A stretch of 64,000 nucleotides of DNA from Ruminococcus_C sp963590855. GTDB taxonomy: Bacteria > Bacillota > Clostridia > Oscillospirales > Ruminococcaceae. The position numbers were made by a program, and so were the translations under genes. The stretch covers positions 8,299 to 72,298 of the forward strand of contig CAVAQT010000014.1 in the NCBI GenBank assembly GCA_963590855.1. The letters run 5' to 3'. How positions within the stretch are numbered: position 1 is the stretch's first letter; each line of letters opens with the position of its first letter. Shown here in pieces: positions 8,020 to 16,500 of the stretch. The notes below the pieces were generated by a model. The model worked only from the letters and a program-made list of their open reading frames with translations. It ran no database searches and was not told the DNA's origin.

Positions 8020-10701
8020 TTATTTTTTCTTGGCACTGCGGCGCTGTGTGCCGAAGCTGCCGTCACCTGCGCCAGCATTAGGTGCGTCCGGCTTAGAAAC
8101 CTGTTCCCGCTCCGGTGCCTGGTTCTTCTGGAGCCGTACCGTCAGCAGCATGCGAACCGTATCCTCACGGATAGAATCCACCATTGCATCGAACATCTCG
8201 AAGCCCTCATAACGATACTCGACAACCGGATTCTGCTGACCATATGCGCGCAGACCGATACCCTTTTTCAGTTCGTCCATATCGTCGATATGCGCCATCC
8301 ACTTGGTATCGACTACCTTCAGCAGAACAACACGTTCCAGTTCGCGCATAATGTCTGCGCCGTATTCCTCTTCCTTGGCAGCATAGAGCGCCTTTGCCTT
8401 TTCCGTCAAAGCTTCGGTGATATCTGCCGTTGTCAGACCTGCCAGATCCGTTTCATCGTATTCCAGATCGTCCTCTTCGGTGATCCAGCCCAGGAAGTGA
8501 TCCCGCAGACCAACCAAATTCCACTGATTGTGATCGGTTTCTTCTTCATTGATATACTGCTTTACTGTACCAGCGATCAGTTCCTCAAACATCTTGATGA
8601 TGCTGTCGTGGATATCCTCGCCGTCCAGTACCTGTGCACGCTGCTTGTAGATGATCTCACGCTGCGTGTTCATAACGTCATCGTAGTTCAGGACGTTCTT
8701 ACGAATATTGAAGTTCCGTCCCTCTACCTTGCGCTGAGAGGACTCGATGATCTTGGTCAGTGCCTTGCTCTCGATCGGAGTGTCCTCGTCCACATTCAGT
8801 GTCCGCATCATGTTTTCCAGACGATCACCGGCGAAAATACGCATCAGATCATCCTCAACGGACAGGAAGAAGCGGCTTTCACCCTCGTCGCCCTGACGGC
8901 CGGAACGACCGCGGAGCTGGTTGTCGATACGGCGGGATTCGTGACGTTCTGTACCCAGAATGTACAGTCCGCCTGCTTCCTTGACCGCCGCAGCCTTTTC
9001 CTTTACCTCAGCACCAAACTGCTTGTACAGATCCTGATATACGGCTCTGGCATCCAGAACTTCCTGATCGTCGGTATCTGCATAGCCGATCGCCTCTGTG
9101 ATGATCTCTTCCGGATATTCCCGCTTGCGCATCTCTGCCTTTGCCAGAAATTCTGCGTTACCGCCGAGCATAATATCTGTACCACGGCCGGCCATATTGG
9201 TAGCGATGGTAACTGCACCCAGCTTACCAGCCTGTGCAACGATCTCTGCTTCCTTTGCGTGATACTTTGCGTTCAGGACTTCATGCTTGATGCCCTTGCG
9301 CTTCAGCATGCTGGACAACAGTTCCGACTTTTCGATAGAGATCGTACCCACCAGAACCGGCTGTCCCTTTTCGTGGCATTCTGCGATCTGTTCGATGATT
9401 GCCTTATACTTGCCCTTTTCGGTGCGATAGATCAGGTCGGTGTGGTCGATACGCTGTACCGGACGGTTGGTCGGGATCGCAATGACATCCAACTTGTAGA
9501 TCTCACGGAACTCATCTTCCTCGGTCATTGCCGTACCGGTCATACCGGACAGCTTATTGTACAGACGGAAGTAGTTCTGGAATGTAATGGTTGCCAGTGT
9601 CTTGGATTCCTGTGCGACCTTTACGCCTTCCTTTGCTTCGATTGCCTGGTGCAGACCGTCATTGAAACGGCGTCCCAGCATCTTACGGCCGGTGAACTCA
9701 TCGATGATGACAACCTCGCCGTCCTCAACGATATAGTCAATATCCTTGCGCATCACGCCGTTGGCTTTCAGCGCCTGGTTAACGTGGTGCAGCAGAGTCA
9801 TATTTTCCGGATCCATCAGGTTTTCTACCGCAAAGTATTCCTCTGCCTTCTTGACGCCGCGCCGTGTGATCGTTGCTGTCTTTGCCTTCTCGTCTACGAT
9901 ATAGTCTGCATTCTCATTGACCTCTTCCTGATCCTGCTTGTCGTCCATTTCAACGACGGTTGCAGCAGTCAATGTCTTTGCAAACTTATCTACCACGCCG
10001 TACAGTGCAGTAGACTTGTCGCCCTTACCGGAAATGATAAGCGGCGTTCTTGCTTCGTCGATGAGGATGGAGTCCACCTCGTCCACGATGGCATAATTAT
10101 GCTCGCGCTGTACCTTGTCCTTCTTGTAAATGACCATGTTGTCACGCAGATAGTCAAAGCCCAGTTCGTTGTTTGTGCCGTATGTAACATCACAGTTATA
10201 TGCTGCACGGCGCTGGTCATTGGTCAGGCCGTGCAGGATACAGCCGACAGTCAGGCCTAAATACCGCAGTACCTTGCCCATTTCGTCCGACTGTGTTTTT
10301 GCCAGATAGTCATTGACGGTAACAACATGAACGCCCTTGCCCGGCAGTGCATTCAGATATGCTGCCACACAAGCGACCAATGTTTTACCTTCACCGGTTT
10401 TCATTTCGGCGATACGTCCCTGATGCAGAACGATCGCACCGATGATCTGTACCGGGAACGGCTTTTTGCCGAGAACACGATAGGCTGCCTCACGAACGGT
10501 TGCCAGTGCCTCTGCTTCCATGCTTTCCAGAGACTCGCCGTCCTCCAGACGCTCCCGAAATTCATTTGTCTTTTCTTTCAGATCCGCATCAGAAAGTGCC
10601 TGATACTCCTCATCCAGTTCCAGAACTTTCTTTTTCAACGGTTCAATACGTGCCAGCTCACGGGTGCTGTACGAACCGAATACCTTACTAAAAATGCCCA
10701 T
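8020..10701 (-). CDS. secA: Preprotein translocase ATPase SecA
   Basis: An 893-residue peripheral membrane ATPase that drives secretory proteins through SecYEG. Walker A MKTGEGKT lies at 100-107; VDEVDSILIDEARTPL is the Walker B/DEAD region; GRGTDIMLGGNAEF and RGRSGRQGDEGESRF are the NBD2 motifs. The C-terminus is a short Ala/Gly/Lys-rich tail (ending SAKKK) without the usual zinc-binding CxCGSGKKxK segment, as in a number of clostridia. AAAGGCGG precedes the ATG. It appears to be transcribed alone from the promoter at 10738-10766. Confidence 0.97.
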   Translation of the reverse strand: MGIFSKVFGSYSTRELARIEPLKKKVLELDEEYQALSDADLKEKTNEFRERLEDGESLESMEAEALATVREAAYRVLGKKPFPVQIIGAIVLHQGRIAEMKTGEGKTLVACVAAYLNALPGKGVHVVTVNDYLAKTQSDEMGKVLRYLGLTVGCILHGLTNDQRRAAYNCDVTYGTNNELGFDYLRDNMVIYKKDKVQREHNYAIVDEVDSILIDEARTPLIISGKGDKSTALYGVVDKFAKTLTAATVVEMDDKQDQEEVNENADYIVDEKAKTATITRRGVKKAEEYFAVENLMDPENMTLLHHVNQALKANGVMRKDIDYIVEDGEVVIIDEFTGRKMLGRRFNDGLHQAIEAKEGVKVAQESKTLATITFQNYFRLYNKLSGMTGTAMTEEDEFREIYKLDVIAIPTNRPVQRIDHTDLIYRTEKGKYKAIIEQIAECHEKGQPVLVGTISIEKSELLSSMLKRKGIKHEVLNAKYHAKEAEIVAQAGKLGAVTIATNMAGRGTDIMLGGNAEFLAKAEMRKREYPEEIITEAIGYADTDDQEVLDARAVYQDLYKQFGAEVKEKAAAVKEAGGLYILGTERHESRRIDNQLRGRSGRQGDEGESRFFLSVEDDLMRIFAGDRLENMMRTLNVDEDTPIESKALTKIIESSQRKVEGRNFNIRKNVLNYDDVMNTQREIIYKQRAQVLDGEDIHDSIIKMFEELIAGTVKQYINEEETDHNQWNLVGLRDHFLGWITEEDDLEYDETDLAGLTTADITEALTEKAKALYAAKEEEYGADIMRELERVVLLKVVDTKWMAHIDDMDELKKGIGLRAYGQQNPVVEYRYEGFEMFDAMVDSIREDTVRMLLTVRLQKNQAPEREQVSKPDAPNAGAGDGSFGTQRRSAKKK

Positions 10702-10737
10702 GGATCTACCGCCTTTTATTCAAATTATACAATAACT

Positions 10738-10766
10738 AGTATAGCACGAACCACCCTGCTTGTCAA
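10738..10766 (-). promoter_or_regulatory. Sigma-A promoter of secA
   Basis: Minus-strand TTGACA (10766-10761) and TATACT (10743-10738) are separated by 17 bp, about 37 nt upstream of the secA start. Confidence 0.82.
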
Positions 10767-10894
10767 TAGATTTTGAAATATTTTCACAAAGATCAATTCA
10801 TTTCCAGACGCGCAGCGTGCGCTGTGCCGAGTTTTCGGCGCAACATTTCCAGGCGTTTCCACAACACTCCCGATTTTCTGTTGAAAAGCAGCGC

Positions 10895-11524
10895 TTATTC
10901 GCTCCGGGAAGGGCAGAACGCCGCCATAGGACATCCCTTGCACTGCGGCTTTCTGGCACGGCAGGTATCTCTGCCGAACCAAACCACACGGTGGCAAAAG
11001 TCCGAGGAGCGCTCCGGCGGGATCAGCGGCCGGAGATCCTTTTCCACCTGCACAGGATCTTTGGATTTAGTCAGTCCCAGCCGTCCGGTAATGCGGATAA
11101 AGTGCGTGTCCGCCACGATTGCCGGCTTACCGTAAATGTCGCCCAGGATCAGATTGGCTGTTTTGCGCCCGACACCAGACAGGGACAGCAGATCTTCCAT
11201 ATTGTCCGGCACAACGCCGTCAAAATGCAGGAGCAGCTGCGCAGACATCTCCTTAATGCTCTTGGCTTTCATATGAAAAAAACCGCAGGGGCGGACGATC
11301 TCCTCCAGATCAGCAATATCTGCCGCCGCCAGAGATTCCAGTGTAGGATATGCTGCAAATAATTTTGGGGTGATCTGGTTGACCCTGGCATCGGTACACT
11401 GTGCCGACAGCCGCACAGCGATCAGCAGTTCATAAGGCTTTTCATATTGCAGTGCACAGGTTGCCTGGGGATAAACTTCTTCCAGCGTCTGCACTGCAAG
11501 CAAAGCGCGTTCTTTTTTCGTCAT
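10895..11524 (-). CDS. nth: Endonuclease III (DNA glycosylase/AP lyase)
   Basis: A 209-residue base-excision repair enzyme that removes oxidised pyrimidines and cuts the resulting abasic site. The helix-hairpin-helix LSGVGRKTANLIL carries catalytic Lys121, and VADTH carries Asp139. The [4Fe-4S] ligands are complete: Cys188-x6-Cys195-x2-Cys198-x5-Cys204. Its ATG overlaps the stop of the upstream GNAT gene by 4 nt (ATGA), indicating translational coupling in a GNAT-GNAT-nth operon. Confidence 0.95.
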   Translation of the reverse strand: MTKKERALLAVQTLEEVYPQATCALQYEKPYELLIAVRLSAQCTDARVNQITPKLFAAYPTLESLAAADIADLEEIVRPCGFFHMKAKSIKEMSAQLLLHFDGVVPDNMEDLLSLSGVGRKTANLILGDIYGKPAIVADTHFIRITGRLGLTKSKDPVQVEKDLRPLIPPERSSDFCHRVVWFGRDTCRARKPQCKGCPMAAFCPSRSE

Positions 11525-11997
11525 GTGTTTTCTCCTTTTCTATACTCCATTTTCAACAGCGGCACCCAATCGTCCTCCAATATCTTTTCCCCGGTCAGCC
11601 GAAATCCATTTCTCTCATAGAATGCAATACCCCGTGCATTGTATTCTAGCACCCAAAGAGAAGCTGCATGCTTTTCCTGCACCGCAAACCGCAGCAATGC
11701 TGCACCGATGCCCTGACTCTGAAACTGTGGTTCGACAAACAGCTTCTCAATTTCCGCGTCGGAAATGCGAATGATGCCTTTGACAACACCATCGTCGTAC
11801 ACATAGCTGTTTCGCAGTTCCGCTGAACCTTGCACATACGTTTTTGCCGTGTCCAATACATTCAATTCGTCAAAATAATAAGCATCGTTCCGGAAAAAGG
11901 GATAGAAATTGGTACGGTAGTTCGTCACAATAATTTCTGCGATCCGTCCGGCATCTCTTTCAGCTGCTGAACGGATGTATCTGGTTTCTGCCTGCAT
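11521..11997 (-). CDS. GNAT-family N-acetyltransferase
   Basis: About 158 residues forming one acetyl-CoA-dependent acetyltransferase fold. The family signature is seen as IEKLFVEPQFQSQGIGAALLRFAV (strand 4 plus the Q/R-x-x-G-x-G/A CoA loop) and YNARGIAFYERNGFRL near the end. AAAGGA lies 10 nt before the ATG at 11997; a start at 12021 is also possible. The acceptor substrate is unknown. It lies between another GNAT gene and nth. Confidence 0.8.
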   Translation of the reverse strand: MQAETRYIRSAAERDAGRIAEIIVTNYRTNFYPFFRNDAYYFDELNVLDTAKTYVQGSAELRNSYVYDDGVVKGIIRISDAEIEKLFVEPQFQSQGIGAALLRFAVQEKHAASLWVLEYNARGIAFYERNGFRLTGEKILEDDWVPLLKMEYRKGENT

Positions 11998-12026
11998 CGT
12001 ATATGTATCCTTTCTTCCCATACGCG

Positions 12027-12509
12027 CTACAGCTCCAGCAAAAAGAAATCGCAGTCTGCATAGGGGTGGCTGAACCGCACCGGCAACTCACTTTCTGACA
12101 CTTTCTGGAACCCGGCTTTCTCATAGAACCGATGGGCTCTGACGGTATTGTACGGCGTATCCAGCATCAATGTGCGGATACCGTTTTCTTTTGCAAATTG
12201 CAGCAGCACCGCATAAAGCTGCCGCCCCAGATGCACCGGATCGCCCTGGTATTTCTCATAGACAAAAAATTTTTTCAGCACGGCAATGCCGTTTCCGCAG
12301 GGCATGATGCCAATCGTACCGGCAAGCTTTTCCCCGTCTCTGGCGATCCAGAAGCTACCGCCAATGCGGAAATAGGCATCTCGAATGTGCAGCAGATCCG
12401 GCTGATCCTTCACCGTGACCATGGGACGAGTGCCGTCATTCTGAAAGTGCAGTACCAGGTCTATCACATCCTGGGTGTAGGATTCTTCAAATGGTGTAAT
12501 GGTAATCAT
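12027..12509 (-). CDS. GNAT-family N-acetyltransferase
   Basis: A 160-residue acetyltransferase-like protein and first gene of the GNAT-GNAT-nth operon. It has a strand GIAVLKKFFVYEKYQGDPVHLGRQLY with a weaker CoA loop than usual, and TPYNTVRAHRFYEKAGFQKV as the C-terminal motif. The substrate is unknown. GAAAGGAAG lies upstream of the ATG, and the promoter at 12619-12647 drives the unit. Confidence 0.78.
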   Translation of the reverse strand: MITITPFEESYTQDVIDLVLHFQNDGTRPMVTVKDQPDLLHIRDAYFRIGGSFWIARDGEKLAGTIGIMPCGNGIAVLKKFFVYEKYQGDPVHLGRQLYAVLLQFAKENGIRTLMLDTPYNTVRAHRFYEKAGFQKVSESELPVRFSHPYADCDFFLLEL

Positions 12510-12618
12510 AATATCAGCATCTTCCTTTCACTTCGGCATTGACAGCTGTTTCCCGATATTTCCGCAAATTCTCAAATTCATTTTTCATGCAGGCAAAAGC
12601 CTGAAAACGATAGATCTT

Positions 12619-12647
12619 ATTATAACATATTTCCGCAGAAAATGCAA
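12619..12647 (-). promoter_or_regulatory. Sigma-A promoter of the GNAT-GNAT-nth operon
   Basis: Minus-strand TTGCAT (12647-12642) and TATAAT (12624-12619) with a 17-bp spacer. This and the divergent promoter at 12711-12739 are what I see in the 328-nt gap 12510-12837. Confidence 0.75.
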
Positions 12648-12710
12648 AACCAAAATCCAACCATACTGACCGCCCGCCTGACGCATCCCTGTCACCCTGT
12701 TTTATTGACA

Positions 12711-12739
12711 TTGACTTGTCTTCAAAAAGATGTTATAAT
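12711..12739 (+). promoter_or_regulatory. Promoter of the small unknown gene at 12838
   Basis: TTGACT at 12711-12716, 17 bp, TATAAT at 12734-12739. A second overlapping TTGACA lies at 12705-12710. Confidence 0.75.
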
Positions 12740-12837
12740 CAAACCAGACAAAAGCAGTACTGCACAGAGTATCCCGCTTTTCGCAGCACTGCCCATGCCA
12801 AGATACTAAACATACTTTAAAAACCGAGGTGTCACAA

Positions 12838-13230
12838 ATGCAGAACTTTTCCACGATTTTTTCAGCTGCGGCGGCGCAGTTTGCAAAAGCATACCCCAAA
12901 GACGGCGCACTATACCAGCAGGCAGTGTCCTGCTTTGCATCGGCAGAACCAGAAGCCATGCTCGCCCTGGTGCTGCTGCGTCAGGTGCAGCAGCAGCTGA
13001 CAGGTACGTCAGTGCCGCTCTGCCGGGAGATGCTGGCTTTGGAAACAAAAGCGGCTTCCGTTTCGGAACTGCATCCGGTGCAGCAGTGGTGGCATCGCTG
13101 GCTGGGCTGCGGCATCTCCATGGGCGTTTCCGGGTGGGATGCACTGTGGCAGGCAGCTGACGATGCCCTGCAGCTCCTGCCAAAATCGCTGACGGCAATC
13201 TGCCTGGAAGAGATTCTGCGGAAGTTCTGA
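12838..13230 (+). CDS. Hypothetical helical protein
   Basis: A 130-residue protein I do not recognise. It is rich in Ala, Leu and Gln, appears mostly alpha-helical, has no signal peptide or clear membrane helix, and contains several Trp residues in the middle (QQWWHRWLGCGISMGVSGWDALW). A good promoter lies about 100 nt upstream and GAGGTG precedes the ATG, so it is probably expressed. It stands alone between the nth operon and gltB. No function is proposed. Confidence 0.6.
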   Translation: MQNFSTIFSAAAAQFAKAYPKDGALYQQAVSCFASAEPEAMLALVLLRQVQQQLTGTSVPLCREMLALETKAASVSELHPVQQWWHRWLGCGISMGVSGWDALWQAADDALQLLPKSLTAICLEEILRKF

Positions 13231-13418
13231 CAGGTGTCCGGAATGGAAAAACAACTGTTTTTGTTTGACTTGCATTTATTTCGTTTTGTACGAACGGGAA
13301 GAACTTTCAAAAAGCAAGCAAAACGGAAAAACAGAAAAAATATTCGGTATTTTCCTTTTTATAAAAGAAAAACTTCGTGTTTTTTCTTGCTTTTTTCAGA
13401 AAAAGCAAAAAAAACCTA

Positions 13419-13447
13419 TTGACAAACCGGCTGGAATGGTCTATAAT
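13419..13447 (+). promoter_or_regulatory. Sigma-A promoter of gltBD
   Basis: TTGACA at 13419-13424, 17 bp, TATAAT at 13442-13447, preceded by about 120 nt of very A/T-rich sequence that could act as an UP element. Together with the leader below it occupies the 347-nt gap 13231-13577. Confidence 0.88.
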
Positions 13448-13461
13448 AAGAATCAGCAAAA

Positions 13462-13552
13462 GCAACCGCGTGATATGGCGGTTTGCAATAGGGAAAGCAA
13501 TGGCGCTTTATGAAAAGAAACAGCAGTGTTTCTTTTTGTAAGGCGCTTTTTT
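13462..13552 (+). promoter_or_regulatory. Antitermination leader of gltBD, ANTAR-type two-hairpin element
   Basis: Three structures are seen in the leader. Hairpin 1 (13462-13486) is imperfect, with a GCAACCGC/GCGGTTTGC stem and an 8-nt loop. Hairpin 2 (13494-13509) has the 5-bp stem AAAGC/GCTTT closing the hexaloop AATGGC, which has A at loop position 1 and G at position 4. A 20-bp intrinsic terminator follows (arms 13503-13522 and 13527-13546, GCAG loop, then six T). The 3' arm of hairpin 2 lies inside the 5' arm of the terminator, so they exclude each other. A1/G4 hexaloops overlapping a terminator are the known targets of ANTAR antiterminators (EutV/NasR type), often in nitrogen genes. 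No ANTAR gene is in the window. Confidence 0.68.
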
Positions 13553-13577
13553 GTTATCTTGCAAAGGAGTAATGACC

Positions 13578-16500
13578 ATGGATAACTACAGAAATCAGGA
13601 ACCGTTTGCAAAGAACGGTTTGTATGATCCGCGCTTTGAGCACGAAAACTGCGGTATCGGTGCAGTCGTCAACATGGACGGCACATCCGACCGAAAGGTC
13701 GTAGACAGCGCACTGCGCATCGTGGAGACACTGGAGCACAGAGCCGGCAAGGATGCAGAGGGAAAAACCGGTGACGGTGTCGGCATCCTGCTTCAGATCT
13801 CGCACACCTATTTTTCTAAGGTAGCAAAAGAAGCCGGTATTCCCATCGGAGACAAGCGAGAATACGGTATCGGCATGTTCTTCTTCCCGCAGACCAAGGA
13901 AAAATACGAAAAGGCAATGCAGACCTTTGAGGAAGTCCTGAAAGAAGAGCACCTGGAATTTCTGGGCTGGCGTGAAGTACCGGTAAACCCGGATGTTCTG
14001 GGCACAAAGGCACTGGACAGCATGCCCCACATCATGCAGGCATTCATCAAAAAGCCGGATGACTGCGCAAAGGGTCTGGAATTTGACCGAAAGCTGTACA
14101 TCGCCCGGATGGTATTTGAAAAGCGGGACAGTGAGACCTATGTGGTATCCTGCTCCAGCCGTACCATCGTATATAAAGGTATGTTCCTGGTAAAACAGCT
14201 TCGTTTGTTCTACCACGATCTGAACAGCCCGGACTATCACTCCGCCATCGGTATTGTCCACTCCCGTTTCAGCACCAACACCAACCCCAGCTGGCAGCGT
14301 TCTCATCCGAACCGCATGATGGTACACAACGGTGAGATCAACACCATTACAGGTAATGTAGACAAGATGCTGAGCCGCGAGAACATTCTCCACTGCAAAG
14401 CACTGGATGACCGCATGAAGGATATCTTCCCCATGCTGGATGTCCGCGGCTCTGACTCCGCCCGTCTGGACAACACACTGGAATTTATGACCATGTCCGG
14501 TATGGATCTGCCGCTGGCAGTCATGATGACCATTCCGGAACCGTGGCAGCATATCCCCACCATGAGCCGTGAAAAGCGCGCATTCTATCAATATTATGCC
14601 ACCATGATGGAACCCTGGGACGGCCCGGCATCCATCATCTTCTCCGACGGTGACATTATGGGTGCGGTACTGGACAGAAACGGTCTGCGTCCTTCCCGGT
14701 ATTATGTCACCGACGACGGATGTCTTATCCTCTCCTCCGAAGTCGGCGCGCTGGATGATATCCCGGCAGAAAAGATCGTAAAAAAAGAGCGTCTCCATCC
14801 GGGTAAGATGCTGCTGGTAGACACCGTCAAGGGCAAGCTGATCGACGATGAGACTATCAAGAATTTCTATGCAAAGCGTCAGCCCTACGGTGAGTGGCTG
14901 GATCATAACCTGTTCAGTCTCAGCGAACTGAAAGTGCCCAACAAGCGTCCGTTCCGCCACGGCGGCAAGGAACTGCTCCGGCTGCAGCGTGCTTTCGGCT
15001 ATACTTATGAATCGCTGTACCATGTCATGGTTCCCATGGCACTGAACGGCGGCGAGCCCACTGCGGCAATGGGTGCAGATACCCCGATCCCGGCAATGTC
15101 CAAAAAGAATCCACCGCTGTTTGACTACTTCAAGCAGATGTTTGCACAGGTAACCAATCCGCCGATCGACTCTATCCGGGAATCGGTCATCACAGATACC
15201 ACCGTTTATCTGGGTGTATCCGGCAACATCCTGGAAGAGGATGAACGGAACTGTCGTGTGCTGAAGGTGAAAAACCCCATCCTGACAAACCTGGATCTGA
15301 TGAAGATCCGCGGCATGAACATCGACGGTCTGCAAACCGCAGATATTTCCATGCTGTATACCAAGGATGTCTCGCTGCATGATGCCATCGAAAACTTGTA
15401 TCATCAGGCAGAAGAGGCACATGCCAAGGGTGCAACCATCCTGATTCTGACCGACCGCGGCGTAGATCAGGAACATCTGGCGATTCCGTCTCTGCTGGCA
15501 GTAGCTGCCCTGGAAACTTATCTGGTACGCACCAGAAAGAACACCGCCATCTCCCTCATCATCGAAACCGCAGAGCCTTGCGAAGTACATCACTTTGCAA
15601 CCCTGCTGGGCTTTGGCGCAAGCGCAGTCAATCCGTATCTGGCACTGGATTCCCTGTATGATATGATTAACCGCGGCCTGGTGGATAAGGACTATTCTCA
15701 GGCAAGCAAGGCGTATATTGACGCACTGGTCTCCGGCATCGTCAAGATCGCATCGAAGATGGGTATCTCCACCATCCAGTCCTATCAGGGCTCCAAGATC
15801 TTTGAGGCGCTGGGCATCAGCGAAAGCGTGATGAACGAATACTTCCCGGATACAGTCAGCCGTGTAGGCGGTATTGATCTGGACGATATCGCAAAGCGCA
15901 GCATGACCATGCACGAAAGCGCATTCGATCCCAACGAGCTTGGCATGGACGAGGGACTGCGCAGCGTGGGCTGGCACAAGGAACGGAGCAACCAGGAAGA
16001 GCATCTGTACAATCCGGAGACCATTCACCTGCTCCAACAGGCAACCTGGCGGGACGATTACAACCTGTTCAAGCAGTATACCGCCTGTGTCAATGCCGAA
16101 GACCGGCACATCACTCTCCGCAGCACACTGGACTTCAAATTTGCGGAGGACGGCGGCATCCCCATGGAAGAGGTCGAAAGCGTTGAGTCCATTATGCGCC
16201 GCTTCAAGACCGGTGCAATGTCCTACGGTTCTATCTCTCAGGAAGCCCACGAATGCATGGCAATCGCCATGAACCGCATCGGCGGCAAGTCCAACAGCGG
16301 TGAGGGCGGCGAAGATCTGGAACGCATCGTCACCGCAGGCAGCGCCGTGGATAAGTGCTCTGCCATCAAGCAGGTCGCATCCGGACGTTTCGGCGTCACA
16401 TCTAAGTATCTGACCTCTGCAAAGGAGATCCAGATCAAGATGGCACAGGGCGCAAAGCCCGGCGAGGGCGGACATCTGCCGGCAAAGAAGGTATACCCGT

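Noticed and set aside
8290..10260. 656-codon open frame opposite secA
   Set aside because: Antisense shadow; secA is certain.
10738..10766. Extension of the sulfur-promoter ACTAGT motif to secA
   Set aside because: ACTAGT occurs at the secA -10 rather than next to the -35, and secA has no sulfur link, so it is probably chance.
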